Numbered from the stretch's first letter, positions 22,294-34,285 are shown. The stretch: DNA of 64,000 nt from Agarophyton chilense (GCA_030374765.1 JARGXX010000138.1:1178001-1242000), one strand, 5' to 3'. Program-made: numbers and translations. The notes: generated by a model from the letters alone, not told the origin.

Positions 22294-23519
22294 TTGCTAG
22301 TAACACGACGTACTGAACGCTGTAATCGACCTAGCGGCATCATGCCGACTCAAATCGACTTCACGCCGTTCGTATGCTGCAAAAAAGCGCCTGGTCTGAG
22401 TGTGGTAGCAAAAGCGCTATTGAAGAGACGTAGGACGAACCCGAAATCATCTTTTTCAAGCTCTTTCGTCATCTATTGTGTAGCATCACAAGTAGAACGA
22501 GGTAAAAAGGAACAAGATCGTATCCTTTCAAGGTACAATCACATTTGCCTAAGCGATTTTTCGGTCAACTTCAACGCCTTTGAAGAACAAGAATGCTTTT
22601 TTTTACGTCGGTTTCACTAAAACCGATGAAATTCGTATTATAAAAGCAATTGTGTAACCGGAAAGCCAAACTGTACTAATCGTAACAGGTAGTGCGTCAC
22701 TCCTATACCAGCAACGTGCTTGGTTCTGAGTCGCGTTTCGTCTCCCAAAAGTGGGAGGATATCGAAGTTATGTTTGGAAAGCGCAAACTGCATCTATCAG
22801 AGATCTACTGGGAGGCTTTGGAAAATATCAGGAAAACCCGTGGCAAAGTAATGAATTTTATTTCGCAGCCATTCATGGAGCATAGAGCCGTTGAATTCGC
22901 AAGATCAGTATACCGAAAATGAAAGGGGCTGTCCAAATGTGTTGGGTTTATAGATGGGACGGTAATTGAAATAGCAAGGCCGAAGGGGTACCGAAGGCAG
23001 AAGGTAATATACAACAGCCACAAGCGCAAGAAAGCATTTCAATACCAAGCCCTCAACACACCTGAAGGTTAAATACTACACTCATGCGGACCTATTGAAG
23101 GTAGAAGACACGAATGGACGCTATACATACTCAGAAATATGGATGAAGCTCTTTCCCGAATCTTGGAGATAAATGGGCGTTGCTTCTGTATATACGACGA
23201 CTCCGGTTACAAGCATAGATGGTACTTGGAAGTAACTTTCCATGGAAGTAATTCACTTGCAGCATAAAAGGCGTTCAATACAGCTATGTCATTGATCCAA
23301 ATAAGCGTGGAATGGATATTCAAAGAAATCCAGCTGCACTTTACTTTCGTAGACTTTAAGCATAAAATGAAGCTGCTGGAGAGTCTTATCGGATTGCTTT
23401 TCTTATGTAGCATGTTTCTCAGCAACTGCCTTAATTGCATTTATCCTAACCAAATATTGCAGTACTTTGATTGCACACCACCATCCCTCGAAGCGTACTT
23501 TACCATGCACAAAAATTGA
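22294..23519 (+). pseudogene. PIF/Harbinger DDE transposase, frameshifted
   Basis: The pieces in order are: EEQECFFLRRFH (the N-terminal block of these transposases), a helical segment around KWEDIEVMFGKRKLHLSEIY, then VGFIDGTVIEIARPKG (first catalytic Asp), VIYNSHKRKKAFQYQAL, GPIEGRRHEWTLY (second catalytic block, where the usual Asp reads Glu) and SVEWIFKEI (catalytic Glu). It needs several frameshifts and has internal stops (for example after NTPEG). The family is certain, but the copy is inactive. Role of the family: cuts and joins the transposon ends together with its Myb-like partner. Confidence 0.8.
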
Positions 23520-23703
23520 CCCTTTTTATCATCAAACCCCTCACTTATCCGGGCCTCATAAGACCCGGACGAGCGGAGGTTCGGAAAAAAAAGTCTGCAA
23601 AACGAAGAACGAGTATTTACCTGCGAGGAGGGCCAGACCCATATTAGACACACTCCTTACAATTTGAGGATATCATCGGAACAACAAAACACCTGAAAAC
23701 GAC

Positions 23704-24682
23704 CTATTCAGATCTCTTATTAAAAGCTCCCATTATCACCTTCAACTTTTCTAACTCTAGTTGATTGGCAGCCACACGCTCAGTTTTCTGCCCTATTCGG
23801 TCCTTGTCACGCTCGATATGCCCCGAAGCGTACTTTTCGCGGTTAAACGACAATTTGTTGCGCTCGAACGCAATACGAGCCAGATCTGACTCTTTTTAAT
23901 GTTTTCGAAACGCAGCCAGCTCCCCTCTTATTCCCGATGTGCGCGCTTTCTTGTGCTTTTGTCTCGCTGTTAGGCTTCCGGAGTCTGTTCCGCTTTCTTC
24001 ATATTTACTTTATCCTCTTCAAAAATTTTGCTTTCGTGATAAAGAAGACGCGACGAGGTTTCGACCGAGGCGCTACTCGTCCTCTTCCTTTTTTTCAACT
24101 TTCTCTTATTCAGAGTTCTTCTTGCCTCTTAAGTCGTCCCACGCTTCTCTTATCTAGAACAGGAGCTCGTTAAGCTCACTCAAATATTCCTCACCGATCT
24201 TCGAACAGTCATTATTGAACCCATAATCCTTTCTGAGCGAGAGCTGGAGACGGGTGCACCGATTTTGTACCTGCTTCCAAAAAACCGTCATTTTCAGGGT
24301 GTCGTTAGCGATGCGTCTCTCCGCCGCTTTTTGTACAGGACACCGGTTTGTCCATGTAATGCGATATGAGTACGAGCGGCAGCAAATTCTCTAATGATTA
24401 TTAAATCCTCACGGTAAAGCAGAAGTGACGGCCACTCTTTTTCTTCATTTAAACAGCAATTGAATCTGTATTGACGGAACTTGACACGGGCGCGGTGGAA
24501 ATTGACACCGCGACGGCGAAGTTTGACGCCGCGGCGATAGAGCATGACGCCACGGCGATGGAGCTTGACGTGCAAGCGATAGAGCTTGACGTTGCTACAG
24601 GGGTGGGTAAAGCGGAACTGGTAGCGCTGTCTTGAGGCTGTTTGTCGGAAAGAGCATGGTCAATTGCGACAAAAGATGCCAT
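23704..24682 (-). pseudogene. Harbinger Myb/SANT-like accessory protein, frameshifted
   Basis: Starts MASFVAIDHALSDKQ with an Ala/Ser/Thr-rich tail. A shift in frame leads to a trihelix/SANT-like segment (YREDLIIIREFAAARTH, then GQTGVLYKKRRRDAS). It ends in a charged coiled coil (LARIAFERNKLSFNREK, NQLELEKLKVIMGAFNK), the normal C-terminal architecture of the Harbinger DNA-binding protein. The distance and convergent orientation to the transposase fit. Several frameshifts disrupt the middle. Confidence 0.65.
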
Positions 24683-24944
24683 GGTGTGATAGATTGGAAA
24701 AGGAACAGGCGGTGGTGGGAAACGATGACTACACCATTCTTGCTATCACCACTTGGCACACCTGAGTTTTTGCGAAGAACGGGACACTTGTCCTCATGAA
24801 CGTCCCTAATACCGTTCCACTAACCAGGTGGGTTTCATTGCGTTTTGTGACGAGTCCATTGCAGAACTTTCCAAATCCTCTTTCATTTCCTGAAGTCCGG
24901 AAAATCAGTCTAGAATTTTACAGGCATATGAACTCTAATATAAT

Positions 24945-25893
24945 AGCCTGAATTTCTTACATCTACATGTATAAGGTTCAGCTGGTGTGCATAATATTTT
25001 TCATAGAACGACCCTGGAAAAAGGCAAGCAGTGTATGCAGATCCATTTTTTAGGTAATGGAAGTTTGTAACTTTGTCCAAAGAGTTTATGAGTCGGGTAT
25101 CATTCTAGTAGGCAGACCAACTACCATTAATTTGAGAATTTACGTCACTAAATGACCTTGGTCTTTCTGTTATCATTTTTTGTGTGTTTAGCTTTTTCGA
25201 TTACAGACTGCTGAATTGCGGTAAAATCGCGGTGAAAAAAAACTGCTGCTCAAGAGTCAAATATACCATTTTAGAGAAACATTTAGTGTGGTTGCGGGAA
25301 GCTTTTTTTTGTCCACACCATTAAAAACGTCAAGACGGCAAAAACAAGCATCTTCATTTCCTCAAAACATTGGAAACTGCAAGGGTGAGTTGATGGCTCT
25401 ATCAGAAAGACCTAAGCCTATAACGGTGATGATTAGTGTGCAGCTGGGCCTCGCAAAAGTATCCGTAGAGCGATGGGACGAGCAGAGAGGGGGACGAAGT
25501 ACCCCGTTGTCCTTTTGGGGTTGCCCTGTTTCCTTGGCCGCTCTGGGGTTTCTTAATTGTCCCGGGAGCCTCTCGCAACCCCGTGCGCGCGAGCTCCGAC
25601 AGCGCTCAGTGATGGACACGTGTCGTCAGTCGCTCACTGTAGGTTACATAAAAGAATACTTGGGAAGCGTCTAAACTCTACAAGGGCTTGGGTGTATTTA
25701 ATATTGATTGACTGTGCATCGAGTTTCGTGTAACCGGTTGTCTAGCTTGTGTTTTGCCGTAGTCCGACACGTGTTAACATGCCTAATAAGCCATGGCGGC
25801 TTGTGTAACAAGCTGCGTCCAGATTTCTGTTTTGGGCCGTCACACATAGACTTGGACCTGAATCGACTGGAACGGGCGGAACACAGTCAATTA
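24945..25893 (-). repeat. Dispersed repeat R1, copy 2, outer part
   Basis: Aligns with 5496-6437 in opposite orientation. Similarity ends just before a 39-bp motif that is found again at the right edge of the window. Confidence 0.8.
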
Positions 25894-25900
25894 CATATTT

Positions 25901-25939
25901 CTAGTGTCTATACGATCACTGGCCTCAGATGAGGCCAAA
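25901..25939. repeat. 39-bp motif with a GGCCTCANATGAGGCC palindrome
   Basis: Matches 63831-63869 with three differences. Core 25921-25936 is a near-perfect palindrome. Unknown function. Confidence 0.7.
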
Positions 25940-26310
25940 ATTACAACATCGATAATTCTTGTAAACTATGTCAATTTCCTTAAGTTTTTGTTCCTAGACG
26001 TTGTCAACACTCTCTTCTTCCCTGGCGTCAACCTCAAAGATCACGAACGATTGTCCACAACCTGTAGAAAACATCATCTATACTTCATTCTTTCATAATT
26101 TATCAAATATGTCATCATATATGGATCCTCGTCGTGTAGTGGGAAACAGAGTAAACACCGGCGCACGTCTCACCACATCGGAGAGCAACTGTAAACGCTT
26201 CTTTTGCACGCAATGGAAGACGAAACTGGTCAGCTGAAGTGTTACAAAAGTGGACGTTATCGTCAAAAATAATCGGAGACACACTTTTGCCACGATATAA
26301 TTCGAGCTAA

Positions 26311-26646
26311 CTGGTCGCGAGAAAGTATGCACTCTCAAAACTTTGTAATGTAAAAGCCGGAGATCATGTCACGGCTCAAAAAACTGCTCAAGAAGCCATC
26401 AATTCCAACGTGGAGATAAATGGTGCTGCTATTACTAATGAAGTTTCGAACAATGAAGAGCAGCATACTGTCACGGATGGCGATCACAGTCACACGATGA
26501 ATACGTTGAGCCCTCTTACTGTGACAAACAGTGACACGCAAGACAGCTTTTTAGAAGTTTATTCGACTAAATTGACAACGAAAAATGTATCCTTGACTCT
26601 CAAGGGTCCATTGCAAATGCATCAATGGAACGTCATTAGACCTGTT
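26311..26646 (+). pseudogene. Orphan coding fragment cut by element C
   Basis: Open frame after a TAA at 26308, beginning LVARKYALSK and running to the edge of the 3' LTR of element C at 26647. It is polar and Asn/Thr-rich (VTAQKTAQEAINSN, EEQHTVTDGDHSHT). A Met occurs at 26410. No domain is recognised. The abrupt join to the LTR suggests that the retrotransposon inserted in, or next to, a coding region, but the fragment may also be chance. Confidence 0.25.
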
Positions 26647-27091
26647 TCTAACGCCATGATGGGTGGGTCAGCGCACGGGTCTCGACCTTTGTAGCGTGGT
26701 AGAGCGGGTCCTAAGGTTTTAATCGTTGACGGCGGCACTTCTAGAGTTCTTGGTGCAGTGGGCTGGCGTATACTGCGTAGTACTACAGGTTGGAACTATG
26801 GAAACGATGGCTTGAAGACCAATTGGCGGAATTAATATACCAAAGGGGGTTGTTTAGTATCCTAACGCTGCCTACCTTATTCAAAGTGAGAAGCATCACT
26901 CGAGGCACGTAACTAGTACTGGCGAGGCGCTGGAATCTCCCTGGCACTGTAATGCTAATCAATTGCACTAATTAAAAAAAATTAATAATCTACATGAGTC
27001 CACCTGAGGTCGACCCGTCGACGTGTCACCTCTAAGATACCTCAGGGCCTGGCGGCTTACATAGCCCAACCGTTATCCTCGCTCCTTCACA
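26647..27091 (-). repeat. 3' LTR of element C
   Basis: 445 bp, starting TGTGAAGGAGCG on the minus strand. It is matched by the solo LTR at 39970-40413 and the truncated 5' LTR at 47702-47979. A purine run on the minus strand (AAGGGAGGGAGA, about 27093-27106) precedes it as polypurine tract. Confidence 0.85.
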
Positions 27092-27282
27092 TATCTCCCT
27101 CCTTAAGATTTGGCCGCCACGGCGAAGTCCAGATTTCCTCATGACTGACCCAGGGGACGTGAGCGCTTAGTCGCTCCCAGGACCATTTGCCGCGACGGGA
27201 CGTCGCGTCGTCATCATCTGCGGGGATGCGGGGATGCGTCAGCTGACCATAAGCGCCGAAGAGCAATTAATTTCCCTAAAGA

Positions 27283-29607
27283 ATGGTACTCCCACGCGCC
27301 GTAAGTGTGGGCCATAGGTGCATCATCGGCGCATTCTTCGCGTCGCGTTGCCGAGACGGTCCATTGGCTCCTTTTCCTCTGACGGACATTGGGGCCTTTC
27401 TTAGTCTCCGTTCTTCCTTTGGAGACCCTCCGCGCTTCATCCACCGTGATTCACGCCTGGTAGTCCGCTCGGGTCAATTCCGTCACTCGCCTTCCCATCG
27501 TGGTTCTTTTACATTGGTCTCGCGCGATGCCGAACTCACCTTTAAGCCCGTCGGATACGCCGTTCTCCATTCGGACTATGTCGCTTTCGTCGGCTTTCCT
27601 ATCCATTTGCCAGCAGACCAGCCTGTGGCCAGCGGCACCATGGCTTGAAAAAAACAAGCGGGGAGCTCCTCGGGATACCAAATGGCCTACGAACGTCTCC
27701 ATGACTGCTATGACTATACCATCGGACGAAACCCGTGGGCAGTGCGTCACGCCATTCTTCCATTCTCTGTAGACTAATACAAAAGTGTTTTCCATATGTA
27801 TCTCGACGCCCGAAGGTTCGCGAAGATACCCGATTTCCGGACGGGCAGCAAGAACGCCCGCGGCGTCTTGTGGTACAAATGGTCGTTACGTTGTCCTGTG
27901 GATCCGCGTTCTGCGACGCGCTGTCGCACCATCATCTAAGCGGACATGCCGTACGTCGGCTGCGAGGAGGATGCCGAGTTCCAGTTCACGGTGAAAAAAT
28001 TCCTTTCGGACCTATACACGCACTTCATCTCGCCTCATGTCAAATTTTCTTCGGCGGCTTACAACCTCTTGGCGCTCATGTGATTTCGACCGCCGTATGA
28101 CCGCCTGTTATGGATGTCCAAAAGGGTCATTTGGAACAAGATGCATGAGCCCGATGGTTGTTTGCGTCAATCCTTGGGGTTCTTCTTTTTTTGGCACCGG
28201 GTGGAGTTTCACGACATGAGCGCAGACAAACGTCTTCCGTTATTTCTTTCGCTTCCCCACGAGGATGACAACCAATGGGCCATGTATTGGCGTGTCTCGA
28301 CCCTCCCTTTGGTTCCCACGCCGTCTGTGGTGGCGTATCACTCGTCCAAACTCATGGGCGATGACAATGACCGAAGGTCGGGGCTGTCCTGGCAGGTACT
28401 CCTCGTTGAGCTCGGCGTGATGTCCCTTATGGCCTTCTTGGATACCGTAAAGTACGGAATCCGTGGTAATGTCCGTTCAGAGGATTGGAGGGTATGGTAC
28501 GACGAGAACATACCCGGTCCTGAAAGTCACCTAATCCTGCTCCCGGACATCATGATCCGTTTCCTAAGGAACCTGGGAATCCAGAATATCGTCCGTGGGA
28601 CCCAGTTCGACGTCGATGAGAACGGGGCCCTTTTGGATCATGTCCTACAGGTGGAATGGGGCAAGGCTCCCGGGTTCCTTTGGTATGACCATGATACCGA
28701 CTCATTCACGGCGATTCCGCTACGTCTGCAGGGTCGAGACAACTCTCGTGTCTATCCCTCAATGCCTTTGAGGAATCAACCATCGGACATCCCGATGCGT
28801 CATGTGCCCGACTATTATCCGAAGGCCATTGGGTTTGGTCCCCTGCGCTTTAAGCCTGATGTGGAAGCCACGCCATTGGTTCCTGCTGATATGTCCGATT
28901 GAGAATCCTTCGGTGAAGATCCCTTCTTCCTACCCGTAGAGGGCGGTAATCCTCCGGTCGAGTGCCCTGTGGTGTTGCCGACCACTTCCCCTTCTTCAGC
29001 TCCTCCGGGCGCTGCTCCTCAGAATGAGCTTTCTTATGAGCCGCCCCTCTCCCAGGTGTACATCCCTCCTGGCGAGGTTACTGTCGATGCCGGAAGTCCT
29101 GTAGGTAGTGCGCTGGCTCAAAAGTCCACTGGGGGCGTCGACATCGCTCCGTTCTCTCCGTTTCCACACTTTCCCGCTTCGGTCATGGCTGCGGCTTCGG
29201 ATCTCCGTCATTTTTGCTGTACCGTTGGTATTACGGCCTCGATTGACATTGCAACAGTTCTGAGAGAAGCTTGCGCTTGGGCGCGTCGCTCGGCGCGCTA
29301 TGCTGCGGTTGTCCAAAAATGTCAGGATTTAAAGACCGCCATGGTCAATATCCTGCAGCAGAATGCCCAAGTGAGGTTTCAGAGGGTTACTGCCGACTTG
29401 GATGTCCCATATGTTCTAAATTTGAGGGAGAAAGAGGCTGGCAATGGTATCACTAGTTCCTCAGGTGAATTTCCGCCGAAGAAGCGTGTTCGGCTCGCTG
29501 GGGCCGGTCCTAGTGGTCCAGTTGGCTCATCGGGTGACCTTAGTCCGGGTTTCGCTCCTGAAGGTTCCAATGAGAACGAAGGAGATACTGCTGCGCCGCC
29601 CCAGTGA
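27283..29607 (+). pseudogene. Antisense ORF of element C (env-position, unknown family), about 775 codons
   Basis: One reading frame runs from ATG at 27283 to TGA at 29607. It is interrupted only by five in-frame stops (near 27646, 27772, 27940, 28081 and 28900), with no frameshift needed. It lies on the strand opposite to gag-pol, between chromodomain and 3' LTR. The middle segment (28114-28902) is open for 262 codons, with GLSWQVL, EDWRVWYDE, FLWYDHDTD and PSMPLRNQPSDI. The last part (28969-29607) is Pro/Ser-rich at first and then helical (ATVLREACAWARRSARY). GLSWQVL matches GIPWHVL of the B copy, and the WYD and MPxxxxPS landmarks match A and B. No known domain, signal peptide or membrane helix. 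Such length without frameshift implies past selection on the protein. Confidence 0.6.
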
Positions 29608-29879
29608 GTCCTGTTGGTGTTCCGAGCGCTTCCGCGAACCTTGAGGTCATGATAAGGCCTGTTTTACTTCTGTTAGTTAGTCAGATAAATAAATGCTTGT
29701 GCTTTCCCAAGGTCGTTCTTGTATCTCAAACGTGCGTGCCTCGGGAAGTATTACAACCTTGAGAGACTCTCAGGTCTTCCTCCGGGGTCGCCGAAGGACT
29801 GACCTTGTTTCCTGATTCGGAAGCTACGACGAACCGTCGTGCTCCGACAAACTGTCGTGTCGGGAGGCGGTTTGGGGGG

Positions 29880-30335
29880 CGTTTTGGGATTATTCAAACC
29901 AATGGTTGACCACTCCTGAAGGCTGCGCTTCGTGCTGCCGATTTTGCGCCGATAGCGGGCGATATAACTAGCCGGAATGGTTTGAGGCTCTTGCCAAGTG
30001 TCTTCCTCAGGTGTGTAGCCTAATCAACTGACGCTATAGCGCATAGTTTCATCTTCTCCTAGACCGGCGGAGATGATGCACTCAATCACATATTCCGGTT
30101 CGTATTCATTCTCCGGCAGGAGAGTGTGGTCCAGAGGGGCAAATCCATCGAAGTCGGTGGGAAGAGGTGGCTCATTGTCATTTGTATTGACCATCGGGTC
30201 CATGGGGCTAGTCGGATCCGCAGGAACTGCCTTAGGGGGTGCAGGGATTTGAGCCTCGACTTGGGCTCGTACTGATTCCGTTTGCCCAGGGGACTGGGAC
30301 TTTGGTGACTCGGGGGAGCTGGGATCACGTGTCAA
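29880..30335 (-). pseudogene. Integrase tail and chromodomain of element C
   Basis: A Pro-rich linker (QIPAPPKAVPADP) leads into a chromodomain: YVIECIISAGLGEDETMRYSV, then after a stop LGYTPEEDTWQEP and the closing helix IPASYIARYRRKIG. The stop falls where the conserved Trp of the KWxG motif is expected. Continues from the integrase frame upstream. Confidence 0.7.
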
Positions 30336-31800
30336 CCAATCAATCGATACGGTGTCCTTTTGGCCGTCATTTAGTAACGCAATGGTGTGTTTATTGGTCT
30401 TGAGAACTTTTTATGGTCCCGTAGAGCGGGGTAAGAGCTTCCGCGTAGTGTCCTCGAGTTCCTCACTGTCCCTCGGTGCCCGGTTCAGGTAAACAAGTTC
30501 CCCTTTTCCGAAGGTCGGTGTGTTCCAAACGGCCTTGTCGAAATTGGACTTGTAACGCAGTTGGGCTTTGGTCAGTATAGTTCTAGCCGATTGGATAATG
30601 CGGTCGATGCGTCGGTGCAAGTAGCGCTTCGCCTGGGTAGGAGTCATTCCTTCGGTTATTTCCTGGGGTATGATAGACTCCTGAAGGTCCACGGCTATCG
30701 GCGGCTAAGCTCTCGTTAGCGTTAAGTCGAAAGGCGTTGTCCCCGTGAAAGCGTGCACCTGCGTGTTGTAGGCATAAAGCAGTGGCTGAACGTAGTCATC
30801 CCAGTCTAATTGGTATTCCGATATGTAGTGTGCCAATCGGTCCAGAAGGGTGCGGTTGAAGCGTTAGGCTTGGACATTGGATTGCGGGTGGTACGCAGTG
30901 GTGGTCAAATGTCTGATACCTAAGGTCGCACAAACGTGTGAGAAGAATTTGGATACAAACTGGCAGCTGTTATCCGTAAGGAGGTAGAGTGGCATGCCGA
31001 ATGAATATACCCAGTGGGACAAGAGGGCTGTGGCTACATCCGTGGCTGTTGTCTTCGCTGAGGGTAGGGCTCGGGTAAGCTTGGTAACCCTATCGTTTAT
31101 AACCAAGAAAAACCGTTTTCCATGGGACGACTTAGGCAGAGGCCCAAATATATCTGTCGCGACAAATAACATCGGACCTGTGCCGGGGAAGAGCTTCAAT
31201 TTGGCCTGATGGTTGGCGCGAGACCCTCGGATTTGTGCGAACGATGTACACTTCCGTGCGGTTTGTCATACGTCCTTCGCCATTAGTGGCCAGTACCAGA
31301 ACTTCCTTAGGGTCTGGTACATTCGTTGGCCTCCAGGGTGACCAGAAAAGCGAGGTAAATGGGCGAGGTATAGGAATCGCGCCCTCAGCGAAGTTTGTAA
31401 TACCCGTTGGAGTGCGCCATCCAGCGGTGAGCGGCGACAAAGTAGTCCAAATCGGTCATAGTTAAATAGGAATCCAGGGGTTCCTACCAATTGGGCTGTT
31501 TCTTTGCAGTACTCGTCTTCGACCTGGGCCTGTAGGAGTTCCTCAATAGTTCTAAGGAGGAGCTCTTTTTCCTCCAGGGTTATAGCATTAATCTGATGAG
31601 TTGTTGAATTGGGCGGTACTGTCTCACAGTCCAATAGGTATACTTCTTTCTCCTTCACCTCAGGATAATTCGATTGGACCTTATCCATAAGGTCATCCGT
31701 TTCCGTATAAACCTGAGGTCCATCATCTTTAGAGGGGGTAGGAATTAGGTCGTCCAATGGAGTGTCATCAGTTCCGTCGGTAGTGATTCGCGACGGGGCA
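30336..31800 (-). pseudogene. Integrase of element C
   Basis: The zinc-binding region is visible as HLPRFSGHPGG and, after a stop, KCTSFAQ, in which the second cysteine of CxxC is lost. The catalytic core has FVATDIFG (first Asp) and LLTDNSCQF (second Asp). The third block reads NVQA-stop-RFNRTLL, so the catalytic Glu is missing. The C-terminal part includes a GPY/F-like region (NTPTFGKGELVYLNRAP). It would insert the cDNA into the genome; this copy cannot. Confidence 0.8.
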
Positions 31801-31829
31801 TCTGCTGCTTGGTGCTTGATACCCGGCCT

Positions 31830-32117
31830 CTAGGTTATCTCGTAGTCATATTTTGACAGCCTGCGGCGCCACCTAGCGAGGCGACATGATGCATCGGTCA
31901 TATTGAGAACCCAGCGGATCGATTTTTGGTCTGTCCTGATGGTAAACCTGGTTCCCTCGAGGTAAGGACGGAGTGTCAATACGGACCATACGATGGCTAG
32001 ACATTCGTTTTCGGTAGTATTGTAGTTTCGCTCCGCGCTGGTGAGCGTTTTGCTCCAATATCCAATAGGTCGATGGTCCTTCGGTGACTCCTGTTCCTGT
32101 AGCAGTGCACATTCCAC
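31830..32117 (-). pseudogene. RNase H domain of element C
   Basis: Contains IGYWSKTLTSAERNYNTTENECLA and RTDQKSIRWVLN, the typical gypsy RNase H landmarks, and continues with RWRRRLSKYDYEI. It is separated from RT by stops around 32155. Confidence 0.8.
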
Positions 32118-33175
32118 TTGGACATCAGAGGCGTCTGTATCCAGGACAAAGAGCCTATTGGGTTTTGGTTAAGCCAGTATATGTGGACTCAGAAATTTGT
32201 CCTTTAGGGTGTGAAATGCGTCGTACTGGTCGTCGGTGAGGGCTTCTAACTCCAAAGGTGTTCCCTTCTTCAGCATCGCCTTGACAGGGACCAAGATCTC
32301 TGCAAACCCTTGGGCGAACCGTTGGTAAACATTGCACAAGCCCATGAAGGATCGTAGTTCTATGTGGGGCCTAGGAAGCTTAGCCTGGCGAATCGCATTT
32401 GTGGTCCGTGTGGCTACCTTTACCTTTCCTGGGAGGACGATGTGACAGAGATAGTCCACTGAGGCCAGGAAGAAAGCGCATTTGCGGAGTAACAGTGTTA
32501 CTACAGCGTTCTGTAGGATTTTTAGCACCTTCTTCACGTGGCGAAGGTGTTCCTTTACGGTCCGTGAAAAGATTATGACCTTATCAAAAACTACCAGGGC
32601 AAAATTACATTCGACTCTGGACAGTATGATATCCATTACCCGTTGGAAATTTGCTGGTGCATTCTTTAAACCAAAGGGCATACGAGTAAATCTGAACAGA
32701 CCTTCATGGGTGGTAAAGGTTGTCAGCGCTCTCGCATCTTCGGCCAAAGGGATTTCCCAATACCCGGAGCTAGCGTCCAGTGTGGTAAATACGACAGCTT
32801 CGCCTAAGGAATCCATACAGTCATCCGTGCGGGGTATCGGGTATGAGTCCCTCTTGGTTACTGCGTTCAGCTTCCTGTAGTCCACACAGAACCTGACGGA
32901 GTCATCTTTCTTCGCCACGAAGACAAGGGGACTTTCCCATTAGGATTGGTTCGAAGGCGCCGGCTCTATGACTTGAGCTTTGCTCATCTTGTCCATATGG
33001 TCGGCGACAATTTTCCTTTCCTTAAGGCCGGTAAAATAGGGGTTCTGGAACTGTGGTCTAGCGTCGTCCTGAAGGTCAATGCGGTGTGTAGTGGCTCCGC
33101 TTCTTCCCAATCTACCTGACCACATGGCCTGGTAATCCCTGAGGAGATGAAGTACCTAGGGCATATAGGATTCAA
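32118..33175 (-). pseudogene. Reverse transcriptase of element C
   Basis: RT blocks follow in order: VRFCVDYRKLNAVTKRD, YPIPRTDDCMDSL, FTTLDASSGYWEIPL, FRFTRMPFGLKNAPANFQR and LVVFDKVIIFS. The last is the active-site box, normally YxDD; here the second Asp is Lys (FDK), so polymerisation should be abolished. The preceding segment (33125-32940) holds the start of the domain, KERKIVADHMDKM, after a stop. The LRSFMGLCNVYQRF block closes the domain. Confidence 0.85.
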
Positions 33176-33911
33176 ATTTTGCGCCGATAGCGACTGTCCC
33201 CTCCCAAGAGTCGAAGCACTTGTCGGGAGTTGGCGTTGAAAAGATATCCATTTGGGCTTCCATGATGGCCATGGGTGCGGTTAGAGTGATGTAAATCACT
33301 GTACCTTTAGATAATTGTACGGGTTTATCTCTGAAGTTGATGATTGTGACCAAGAAGGGCCTGTTGAGGTGGACGTCCATTACTCCATTGGCCATAAAGG
33401 TAAGGTGCTTCAGAACCGTTTTCGGGTAGTTCTGAATCATTACGAGATTTGAGAACTGGAAATGGACCGATACAGCGATCTGGGTCATTGGGGGTATCAT
33501 TATGGCCTTCGACAGCCGAACCTTATTGGACTCCGTGTTTTCAGAGACAACCGCTCGTTTGCGGTTAGCTTCTGGTCCTGTGGCTGAACCAGTTATGGAG
33601 ATGGAACGTGCGTCGTAGAATGAGACTTTCCGAAGGCCTGGATAAATGGTCTTAATGTATCGATCGATAAAGGAGATCCCTAGGATTGCCTCAGCGCCCC
33701 AGTTAAGACATACAAGGAACCACGTGCAGACTTTGAATTGTCCTAACTGGAGGTAAAGTGGTACTCTCCCTTTAATTTTCATTGGTCTACGTGATGCATC
33801 GGTATTTTGTGGGGTCTTACATGCCTGAACGAAATGTTGCCAGCCCAGTGAGAGTAGCCTAGTATGGGCCAAGTTGAGACCGGCACCTGTGTCCAATATG
33901 GCTGTGGTCAC
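33156..33911 (-). pseudogene. Aspartic protease region of element C
   Basis: Starts MTTAILDTGAGLNLAH, a textbook retropepsin active site (D-T-G-A), and continues through LGISFIDRYIKTIYP. A long extension of unknown role follows (KAIMIPPMTQIAVSVHF), like that in element B. The 5' boundary to gag is interrupted by stops. Confidence 0.75.
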
Positions 33912-34285
33912 TCGAGAGTTGTTGGAACGAAGTCCAACGGTTACTTGAACTTTGTAATTCTCTTTCCTGAAGATACAGACCGGGTCGTTACTGTGTTCGA
34001 ATTGTGGTTCAACCTAAGTGGACCATTCTGGGTGGTTGGTATTGAAAGGTGAAGAGATCTTTGGCTCATGACCGTTCAATTGGTTAAGGCGGGGGCTTAA
34101 AGAGGGAGAATTTGCCTCGCGTCGACCCTCTAAGAGTATTCCGATGGGATTTACGTTTCTTCCTGAAGATAGGATTCTTCTTCGGGGTCGCCCGTAGGAT
34201 CTACAATGGCGTGGACCTTTGGGGCTTTGATCGGAGTGTCCGGAGGCTTGGCATAACTTGAGCTTCCAGGGGTCCCTGTAGTTTG

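Larger units (their letters stand above)
22149..24941 (+). mobile_element. PIF/Harbinger DNA transposon inserted in R1
   Basis: The insert splits R1 copy 2; the sequence is continuous in copy 1 (6437/6441). It carries the two genes usual for PIF/Harbinger elements, a DDE transposase (plus) and a Myb/SANT-like protein (minus), arranged convergently. AATAG occurs at both junctions (22144-22148 and 24942-24946). PIF elements usually make 3-bp duplications, and I could not find clear terminal inverted repeats, so the exact ends are tentative. Confidence 0.65.

Noticed and set aside
25557-25880. R1 as an LTR with a primer site TGGACCTGAATCGACTGG
   Set aside because: The TGG string follows a TGTC..CACA segment, but the same orientation conflicts with the gag-like frame on the other strand, and no second LTR or gag follows. 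Kept only as a dispersed repeat.
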